Assembly (NCBI GenBank): GCA_025403435.1
Contig: CM046341.1
Location: forward strand, 2,355,867-2,419,866
Length of the DNA stretch: 64,000 bases
Source: Artocarpus heterophyllus
Lineage: Eukaryota; Streptophyta; Magnoliopsida; Rosales; Moraceae
Reading direction: 5' to 3'
Each line of letters begins with the position of its first letter. Position 1 is the stretch's first letter. Below are positions 55,731 through 64,000 of the stretch, in pieces. Position numbers and translations under genes: made by a program. The notes below the pieces were generated by a model. That model was not told where the DNA came from. It ran no database searches and worked only from the letters and a program-made list of their open reading frames with translations.

Positions 55731-56653
55731 CTGAGGGTTAAAAAGAGAGAGAACAAAAAATTATGTAAAGGAAAGGACAAGATTTTAAAAGGTGGATTCG
55801 GGCCTCCAATGACCCAAAAAAAAAAAAAATCATTTTCCAATGACCCAAAAAAATCAATCCAAGAAACTAGGAATCCAATTGGGAAACACAAACACAAAAA
55901 TACCCAATTGAGAAAACAAACCCACTTTGTCAGCAGAAGCAAGTGCAACCAACACAAATTAAAACGATGATAAATTAAATATCATAGCAACTAAAGCCCC
56001 TCCTATTTTCTCATTGGTTTGGCTTGGCTATTGATATTTCATGGATTATTAGCCAATTAATCAAAGAAAACAGACAACAGCAAATAAAAAGGAAATAACA
56101 TCAATGTTTTCTTTTTCTTGCAAGCTTTTAGTTTCTTTAACTTTATGTCTAATCTGTATCCTGTTTTCTTTTGGAGCTAGCTACTCTTTGTTTTGTGGTG
56201 GATCTGTAATTGAGACTCTAGGTTAATTTTTGCAGGCTTGTCGCCTCTCTTTCGGCTGAATGAATTATTGAGTTTTAGCCCCCCCAAAAAAAAAAAAAAA
56301 AACCAAACTTGCAAGAGCAGAGGTAATGCATATTCCGCCATACATATGCAAAAAAATAAAATAAAATAAAATAAATAAAAATAAAACCCATAGACAACTA
56401 TGCATATTCGACTATTCGGTAGAAAAATAAAACAAAACCTAGTTGAAGTTATCATGACCGGATCTCATTTCATATGAAAGACAAAAAGACCAAAAAAAAA
56501 AACTACTGAGAGCACAAATTTCATATCAAACCACCAACAAATCATACGAATTTGCATATTCAGCCAAACAAATAAAAAAAACCATGGACAAACTTGCATA
56601 TTCGGTATTAAAAAAAACACTAATTGAAATAATACAGAGAGGCACAAAAAACC

Positions 56654-56930
56654 TGAACAGAGGTGAACTTGACCGCGCTTAGCCTTGAACGGAGGTCAGA
56701 CTGAGCTCGGAAGAAGTCGACGGCTGCCGAAGAAGGAGAATTAAAGAAAGAAAGGCGCGTTGCAGACGAATAAGAAGAAGAAGAAGAAGGAAGGAGGAAG
56801 AAGGTACAGGGTAGAAGAAGAAGAAGAAAAAGAAGAGGGAGGGGGCGGGCACTGTGAGTAGCTGAGGGGGAGCGAATCGTGAGAGAAATAAGTGGTGGTC
56901 GGGCTGGGCTAATATTTTGTGGGAAATTGC
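56654..56930 (-). promoter_or_regulatory. probable non-coding first exon and promoter-proximal region of TAD2
   Basis: On the minus strand, CTCTGTTCAG|GTTTTTTG (boundary at 56654) is a good donor. It would pair with the acceptor CCCTCAG directly before the ATG at 55730, making a 5' leader intron of about 920 bp. Upstream is a TTC-rich tract (GAAGAA on the plus strand, 56769-56840), typical of plant leaders. Confidence 0.45.
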
Positions 56931-57489
56931 TTCAGATGGTACGTTTATAATTTGAATAAATAGCTGGGTTGAACTTAATTTTTTAAAAAGATATGATTTA
57001 GTCTTTAATGTTTTTTAATTATCCAGATCTAATCTTTTGAAAAAGTACGATTTGACCCTTAATTGTTAAGTTTGATCATTAATACATATTTTAACCACTT
57101 TAATAAAAATATTTTAGTAAAACATCTAATATGTTTCAAAAAAAACTAAAACTAAAACATAAAACACAACAAAAAAGGTAAAAATAAATAAATATGTATC
57201 ATTAAAATCATATATTTTTTGAAACAAAAATAAGATCAAATTATTTTTTTTAAAAATCATATCTAATTCCTTAAAAAAAACCAAATCTTCAAAAAAATTA
57301 TCCCTATAAACAAAACACTAATCATTAGTATAATACTAGTTAAAAATACAAAACAAAAAAATAAAAATCTAATCCCAAATAAATAAAACCAGATCTGTAA
57401 TTTGGTCCTCCATGCACAGCCAATACTGGATTGTTGAACTGTTGTCGCCTGACCTCCCCCCTGCCACCTCGGTTGGCCACCTCCATCCC

Positions 57490-57612
57490 CATCTCCTCCC
57501 TAAGAAAGGAGCCATCGTGGCCCTTGATGAGATTAAGGCAAGGATCAACCTCATCGGCGCTATCGATGGCGAGGTCGAGGATCGGGTGGGAGTCAAGATC
57601 AAAGAGAGGAAT
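57490..57612 (-). pseudogene. ribose-5-phosphate isomerase A fragment
   Basis: Forty-one codons on the minus strand read as the central part of plant RPI: IPLFDLDSHPILDLAID, then ADEVDP, LNLIKGHDGSFLREEM. In the family this block (DLAIDGADEVDP..LNLVKGRGG.LLREKM) holds active-site residues. Here Gly is replaced by Ser before ADE, and GRGG by GHDG. The sequence before and after it in the same frame is not RPI-like, and no other RPI exons are nearby. The fragment lies in a locally GC-rich patch (57400-57850). A captured or retrocopied gene piece is likely. Confidence 0.7.
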
Positions 57613-57849
57613 TCTCGATGGAGATGTCCTGCTCATGGTTGATTTTAGAGGTCGAAATTTCGATAATGTTCTTAAGCCTTCCTCGTCGAAGAAGCTCACT
57701 GATTCAGGGGAGGCGTGACGGGCAGGGGTATGCGATGGTCGACTCGCAAGGTGGGGAGTGCGATGGTCAGCGTGAAACTAGATCCAGCGAGGCAGGGGTC
57801 CAGCGATGGTCAACTCGTGAGACTGGCCTCGGGCTGGTAGTAAACGTGC

Positions 57850-58433
57850 TTTTGTCGTGTTCATGTTGACACATTTACAGTATGACACGTTTAGGCCAAA
57901 CATAAACATGACTTAATTAATAAACATGCTAGAAAGTAAACACAAACACGACCCATTTATGGCACACGTAACACGAAACGACACGATTATTAAGCAAGCC
58001 GTGGCAGGTTTGACACGATAACAACACGCATATGACATGTTTATGACCTAGTTAACTAAAAATTTAAAAAAAAATTAAAATTAAAATTTTTTTAAAAGTC
58101 AATAAAGAAAATTAACAGAAACACAATATCTAATTAGTATAAACCTACTATAAATATTTTAAATATTTTTGTTTTTAAGTTTAAATGTGTTATATACTAG
58201 TGGGTTATGTCGTGCCATGTCGATACATTTACGGCCGTTTAATTAAACGTGTTAAGGCGTGTTAGATACGTTAGCACGAATTCAACTCGTGTGTTAGACA
58301 TGTTAGCACGAATCCAGCCCGTTTATTTTTGTGTTATTTATGTCAACTCATTTATGGCCTAATTAATAAACGTGCGATCTAAACTCGTTTATCTTATGTT
58401 ATTTTCGTATCATGTCGTGTTTGAAATTGTCGG
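57850..58433. mobile_element. hAT-type element remnant
   Basis: The right end, read on the minus strand, begins TAGGGCCGACAATTTC. It is followed by many CACGACA / TGTCGTGT words on both arms around an AT-rich centre (58050-58190), an arrangement typical of a common plant hAT-type MITE. The left end is not cleanly recognisable and no 8-bp duplication is convincing. Confidence 0.45.
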
Positions 58434-59110
58434 CCCTAGCCTCCGTTGATGAACTTTTAGAGCTTTTTTTTTCTCTGAAACTTTTTTTTTTTTGGATTTG
58501 CTTTTTTGAGGATTATTTAGAGTTTTTAATAAAAGAAAATATTTGTTTTGATTTTTTTAATATATTAATTACTTTGAGGGTTTTATGTGAAGAATTAAAA
58601 AAATACTTTAAAGGGTAGTTTGGTAATTTTGTTTAAAAATTATGTGTAAAAATTTTTCTGTCCAAAATTAAAAGGCAAAGAGACCAAATCACACATTTTT
58701 TTAAACTATTAGACCTAAATAAATAAATAAAAAGGTTAAGAACCAATCAATCTATTTACCTTTATAATTTTTAATATAAAAAAACACTTTTAAAAATATT
58801 TAAATATATAGTCTTTAACTGTTATAAAATTTTAAAATTACCTTCATCTTGTTCGTCTCTTAAAACCTAATACACTTTCTGTCTCCTCTCTCATCTCTCT
58901 CCTCCTCTTCTCTCTCCTAGCTTCAGCAAAAGTTTGGCGACGACTTCGGCTACCTCACGACTCCAACACAACTCCTGCCACGAACGATTGCAGTGAATCA
59001 GGCAAATCCTGCACGAATGATGATTCCTTCGAACAGCAATTCCTCCTTCCACGAACAACGGTGCTACTCGAGCAATTCTTGCACGAACGAGGATTCCTCC
59101 TTTTATGAAC
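58434..59110. other. gene-free spacer
   Basis: AT-rich to 58860, then a CT-rich stretch and a locally repetitive CACGAAC/TCCTTC segment (58960-59105) whose open minus-strand frame resembles no family I know. Confidence 0.45.
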
Positions 59111-60140
59111 AAGAGCTTGTTAAGGCTTAAATTTTCAAGTTATCAGGCTAAAGATTTAAGGTTTGGATATTTTATGGCTTAAATTAATAATATGACAAAA
59201 ATAGGATTTGCAAGAAAATAAATCCAAGACTCTGAAGTCACCCTCTTGTCTTAACTAGTGGTAGAGCTTAGAATTCTTTAAGAGCATAAACGTGGTTCCA
59301 TCACTGATTTTGACTTACATTCACCATCCTCGCCTTCTCCGAACACTGCAACAAAGCCAATAATTGAGGAAACTCTCTCTCAGTCCCCTAAAAAATGAAA
59401 AATCCAAAATTGGCAACGCCACTCCTCACTATGAGACTGGGATAATAAATCGATCTAGATTGAATATGTGACAATCTGCGTAAATCTCGAATTGTTTGAG
59501 AAAAAAGGAATACCCGCATACCAAACATCTTACCCAAATCAAATTCTATCAACTTGAGGGATTTTTTTTCCTTTAAAAAAAAATCAACAATCTACAATCT
59601 ATTAAAAATCAATTACAAGGGAAAGAGGACAAGAATTCCTCGAGGAAAAAACAAGGAAAAAATACAAATAATTATAACTTAGGGGAAATATGAAAATTAA
59701 AATCAGGTAAAAGTAAACAAATTCCTTTCCATGGGCTTTTGTGTGCAACCCTTGAAGCCTCCCCAAACATCCAACCATTATCTCATGCCCCGAACTTGCT
59801 CCTAAAGATCCTATGGCACAGACAACCCGACTCCAAAGTAGATCTCCATCGCTGTTTAGACAACAATTTTAAAAAGTACTATTATTCATAACAATTTTTA
59901 AATGAAAACTGAAAACTGTGACTTAAAATGAAACATTTATCTTGTGTTTAGCAGTGGTGGTTTATATCATTTTCTTAATTATAAACAGTGTAAATTTCTC
60001 ACATAATAATTAAAAAAAATCGTTACAATGTAGAGTTTTTATATGATATAATAAAAACAGTTTTAACCAACAGTTCCTACCATGCCAAACACTCTAATGA
60101 CGCTATTAGAAATAGAATTTTCTAACTTCTTTTCCTTCTA
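59111..60140. repeat. duplicated segment, copy upstream of TAD2
   Basis: Same orientation as 52626-53580 and similar over most of its length. It is interrupted at about 59943-60103 by a MITE-like insertion that the intron copy lacks, and the similarity resumes at ATTAGAAATAGAATTTTCTAAC. Either both are copies of an unrecognised dispersed repeat, or the intron segment was duplicated locally. Confidence 0.85.
59943..60103. mobile_element. short AT-rich MITE-like insertion
   Basis: Left end GTGTTTAGCAGTGG and right end CCATGCCAAACACTC are inverted repeats. The copy at 52626-53580 lacks this block, so the insertion is visible by comparison of the two duplicates. It belongs to the family seen at 877, 13303 and 35758. 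Confidence 0.6.
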
Positions 60141-60192
60141 TTTTGCATGCCCTTACTTTCTTAATACTTTTCCTTTTTAATTTGGTTTCAGA

Positions 60193-60348
60193 TATTGGAG
60201 TCTTATTGTTGCTGCTGCTGGTGTTGTGGCAAAATGCCGCTTAAGTGATTGTTATGGAGATGAAAAGGGAGAGCTCTTTGCACGACTAGTTTATTTATTG
60301 GAGTTTTCGAAAGGTTTGAAACTAATAATAATGACAGCATGCAACTGA
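60193..60348 (+). other. exon-like open segment, unknown
   Basis: After a pyrimidine-rich stretch and the acceptor-like TTTCAG, 51 codons are open to a TGA, with protein-like composition: YWSLIVAAAGVVAKCRL, then DCYGDEKGELFARLVYLLEF. I cannot name the family. The LTR-like element begins 14 bases after the stop. It could be an exon remnant cut off by that insertion, or chance. Confidence 0.25.
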
Positions 60349-60362
60349 CTGGTGATGGGAAT

Positions 60363-62721
60363 TGTAACGCCCCTATATGGGGGTTAACAGTTTTTAATGA
60401 GATAAAATAAAATAAATAATAAAAGTAAAACCTTAAAGATTAAAATTTGCCGGGGACTTAAATGAAACTCTCAACTCAAAAATAAAAATATAAACGACAA
60501 ATAAACCACAGTTTTAATGTAGCACCTTAAATTTAATAATATAAACTGTTGTCATCATCATTTTAACCCTCAACACATTGTAATACAGTCACAGAAAGTA
60601 ACAATTGATGCTTACATTATCATGAAGAACATTCTCAACAATTGAAGCAGTCCCAATGTAATATAGCTACATCACTTCCTCAACTATATTTCTCGTAGCC
60701 ACCTCACACTTAGTGAGTCCTGAAAAGATATAAACATAAGGGAATGAGCAACACTATGCTCAGTAGAGAAAGCCATTACTCACCTTTAGGTTTTTATCAT
60801 TACCACATTAAAACCTGCATGGTTAGTAAGTTACATCATATTTCAGATTATGAGGTTTATTATGATCACATCTTATGGATACCGTAGTTAATCATTACCA
60901 AGTGTCATAATTACACATTTATGCAAATATTACCAATCATCATTGTTCCTAGGTATCCATGTTAAATAGAGTATCACTCAACTCATCGAGACCCAAATGG
61001 GCGCACTTGATCACCCTATAAACATTCCAAGGGTATTCCGGTGAGGGGACATCAAGCCCCGAGTCCTCACCAAGTCGATTCCTGTACAGTGTGTTCTGGG
61101 ACTTTCAACCCAAGGAAGCGTCATCGCCTTCCCCCTATTTTACCTTTTAGGGTATTCATGCCCAAGGACGTAACCGTCGCCCTCTTCATGTCTCACAATT
61201 TCTCTATATTGAATCATTATCAATAGAGTTAGTTTTTCCTAACCATGCTTCTCAATTTATAACATGTGTCAATTCACTATGTTCCTCGCCGTACAATACA
61301 AGACGAGTCCATGTCATAGTTTCATATGTGATAATCATATAATATCATTTCAACATAGATATATATATATTGCGGCAAAACAATCAATTTTAATTCTATA
61401 AAAACCTCACAAAAGATGAGTAATAGAATCCCTACCTTTCAAGCTTATCAACAATCTTTTAATCCTGGAATCAATTAACGTTAGCTCCATACTCCCTTGA
61501 TCCTAAGGCGTGCATAAGGACAATTAAAACTAAAGCACAACATACAACTACATTCATAAATAAATCATGTGTAAACCTATCTTACTAGTATGCCATTAAA
61601 GCTTTTATATAAATCTCTTTTGAATACCACAGTAAACAATTTTTGTCTTAACACAATATAAAATGTGAACAAGTAATCTATATGTTTTAGTCCCTAATAA
61701 GATTCATCAATCACTTAGGATAATATGGAAAGGTTGCAAGACATTAAAGAATTAGGTGGTGAGCAAAGATGGGTTTCTTGGTTCAGGTTAGTAGTTGGTA
61801 TACCATAACAAACTGGCAGATTTACTAGTTTCCAATACAAAAATTGAATAATTCTTAGAAAATAAAGTACAACTCCGATTTAGGTTTATGATAGCTCGTT
61901 AGAAAGCCTAGGATGCTACTTTTCAAATATGCAAACCAATTCATAAAATTCATTTTAATTTAATCTTAGAATTTCAAGAAATAACCACTGCCCATAAGGT
62001 ATTACAAAGTTTAACAATATAAATTTTCTGTCTAGGCATATACACTTAGACTTCATACATATGCTCCAAAATAGCAACAAAACATATACTTAGGTTAAGA
62101 ACGCAAATTTGAATAATCCTTTAGTATAAAGAAAATTTATAAATGAAAGACTAAATTTGTTCATAAGATTCTAACCTCGGATTATGGTTAGTTGGAAGCT
62201 TGAATGGCTTCAAAACAGGTTCCTTTACTTCGGTATGACTGAAATTCTTGCTCAAATGGAGGTGATGGTGGCTGATTTTTATGGCAGCCTTGAAGAAGTT
62301 CTCTAAGTATTTTGCTTCAGCAAAGAAATGAGAAGAAGAGTGTGGGAACCGTGGAAGAGAAAGGAAGAAAAGATGAAGTCTTTGAAGAGAAGTGATAGAA
62401 ACAATTATAGAGGAGACATGTTGAAGCATGTACACGGAGGAAATAAGACAATGAGGGTCAAGAGTAGTTGGAAAAGATATCCCTTATGTCTCATCTAAAG
62501 ACTTTACACACATAATGCCAATATGACATTTTTGAGATTTATTAGAATTTCTAAGGCTTTTTAGAATCATACTAAATAAATATCGGAGAATTTTAGAAAA
62601 CTTAAAAAATAGATAAAATAAATATTATAAAATAAATTTTAAAGAAGCAATTTTTTTTTTATACATTAAAATTAATACTTAATTACCTCAATATCCCGTT
62701 AGGAGAATCACGGTTGTCACA
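60363..62721 (-). mobile_element. solo-LTR-like element with exact 5-bp duplication
   Basis: Starts TGTAACGCCCC and ends TTGTCACA. It is flanked by an exact GGAAT duplication (60358-60362 and 62722-62726). It aligns with 8036-10420 over most of its 2359 bp in the same orientation, differing by an insertion of about 90 bp near 61284-61378 and a divergent block at about 62000-62160. The exact duplication suggests it is the younger of the two. No coding sequence is seen apart from a short open frame shared with the other copy. Confidence 0.72.
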
Positions 62722-63061
62722 GGAATGAATACTTTTACGTTAATCACAGTCCTTTAAGTTTAAATTTCATATTTTTTTTTTTACCATCTTATTTATCTAG
62801 TTGTAATTCTAGTTTAAAAAGATAGTGTCGTTGCAACAATTAATGTAAAATAGTAAGATATTTTCAAAATTAAATAAAACAAGAAAAAATAAGATAAAAT
62901 TGTTGTTACCTAAACAAGGGAAGATATTCACCCAACAAGATTTTCAAATATATAATGTTTACTTTTGCATTAATTTATAATGTAATCATAACGACTTCAT
63001 GAGTAGTAAATTAATAGTTTTAAATATTTTTGGAATAACAGTATTTTTTATATTAATCAAT
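62722..63061. other. gene-free AT-rich spacer
   Basis: No exon, RNA gene or clear repeat end was recognised. It may include the decayed 3' part of the Helitron relic. Confidence 0.45.
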
Positions 63062-63477
63062 AATTTTGTTTGGAATAATAAGTTTTTAACGCATTAATCT
63101 TTTTAGCTCTTGACAATGCAACACATAATTGACCATGAAACATGCAGATTCTGAAAGATATATATCTATAAAGTCTAGACTTTGTTCTTAGCTTTGTTTA
63201 TAGTCATTGGAAAACTAGAAAACTAAAATGTATAGGAAATTGAGTTCGTCTAAATAGAAATGGATATTTGTTATTTTCAATCGGAATGAATGGAATTCTA
63301 TGTAAAAATATTCTATTTTTTTCATGATAATAATCATTAGTAATTTCTGTACCAAAAATATTTGGTTGAAAATATTGACAAATTAATTGTGTTCCATTGC
63401 ATAATTCTTCAGAAGCATTGAGATTTCGAGGAAAAATAATTGGAAAATTTTTTTAAGAATTAATTTGTGAGGAACTC
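63062..63477 (-). pseudogene. Helitron (Pif1-type) helicase C-terminal fragment, decayed
   Basis: On the minus strand three pieces in family order are readable. First, RNLNASEELCNGTQLI...(63360-63435), as in the Helitron RNLNPSEGLCNGTRL block, with RIFLHRIPFIP and FRRTQFPIHFSF after it. Second, FPMTINKA (63190-63213), the start of the conserved TINKxQGQT motif, which then decays. Third, after a frame change and stops, FHGQLCVALSRAKKINALKTY (63070-63135), the terminal HGQLYVALSRA motif. At least two frameshifts and several stops are present, so it is dead. It is cut at the right by a possible hAT-type end near 63482. Confidence 0.8.
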
Positions 63478-64000
63478 AAATTAGGGGGTGAACATTTGGT
63501 GGGTTGGATAGGTTTTATGAATTTTAACCTACTAAATCAAAGTTCGGAGTGTTGTTTTTAAATCTAATTCACTCAATAAATCTAAACTTTAAAAGCAACC
63601 CATCCAATTGAAGTTCTAGTGGACTAGGTGGGTTAATCGGATTAGACATTATAAAGAAGCAAAAAATAATAAAATAATTTACTAAAATAAAAAAATATAT
63701 GTAAAAAAATAAAATTCATCACATATTGGATGTCCAATACATGTCAAATACATAAGTCATTTCCAACAAACAAACACTTAGAAAACAAATATTTTTTTGG
63801 AAAATAACTATCAGCTACAACTAACATATTGTACAATTGTCAATCTCCAACTCCAAGCATCTCCAGTCAAATATTCTCTATATTAATAATACAAGATCCA
63901 TCACCTAGCATAAAACATAATAATTTTTCAAATAATTAATGCAAAATATATATCTTATAAAACACTATATGATAAATGCTTTACCTTGTGCAACTTCTGT
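63478..64000. other. possible hAT-type element end and window edge
   Basis: TTAGGGGGTGAACATTTGG at 63481 resembles the start of a hAT-type MITE, and GGTGGGTTGGATAGG / CCCATCCAATT words follow. The other end and the target duplication were not found; they may be outside the window. No gene is seen. Confidence 0.35.

Noticed and set aside
58891..59112. 73-codon minus-strand open frame
   Set aside because: Locally repetitive CACGAAC/TCCTTC sequence gives a repetitive translation with no recognisable domain.

Overview
This is a nuclear-genome window from a flowering plant, most likely a woody eudicot. The evidence is AT-rich non-coding DNA with plant GT-AG introns, plant-only or plant-typical proteins (a GEX2 gamete adhesion protein, a plant soluble epoxide hydrolase), and the mix of repeats: solo-LTR-like elements, hAT- and CACTA-type MITEs, a Helitron helicase relic and many (AT)n tracts. 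I could not identify the species. Most of the window is intergenic repeat. Exon models were built by hand from splice consensus, reading frame and recognised protein motifs. Where I say frame is kept throughout, I summed the exon lengths.

Layout. 1-4486: no gene seen. 4487-7505: LTR-like element (about 3.0 kb) carrying a nested hAT MITE. 8036-10420: second LTR-like element (2.4 kb). 11353-11976 (+): small two-exon gene of an uncharacterised plant family, with a His/Asp-rich tract. 11977-20520: gene-free DNA with MITEs. 20521-24855: 4.3-kb LTR-like element with an exact 5-bp target duplication and an internal tandem array. 24856-29554: gene-free. 29555-32476 (+): epoxide hydrolase pseudogene, with a 528-bp palindromic CACTA-type element in its first intron. 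33974-36376 (+): its intact tandem paralogue. 36992-39876 (-): FAHD1-type acylpyruvase/oxaloacetate decarboxylase, 7 exons. 40934-47820 (-): GEX2, 15 coding exons plus a stop-only exon. 50628-55730 (-): tRNA adenosine deaminase 2 (TAD2), 7 coding exons, complete except for one extra base inside the catalytic HAE motif. 57490-57612 (-): ribose-5-phosphate isomerase fragment. 59111-60140: second copy of a TAD2 intron segment. 60363-62721: another LTR-like element, same family as 8036-10420, with an exact GGAAT duplication. 63062-63477 (-): decayed Helitron/Pif1-type helicase.

The genes do not form a pathway. Three neighbours on the minus strand (TAD2, GEX2, FAHD1) and the plus-strand epoxide hydrolase pair are a normal mixed plant gene neighbourhood. 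The best leads are the single-base frameshift in TAD2's active site, the bacterial-Ig/cadherin-like modules downstream of the filamin-like repeats in GEX2, and the CACTA foldback in the dead epoxide hydrolase. I found no CRISPR array, operon or clearly new system.
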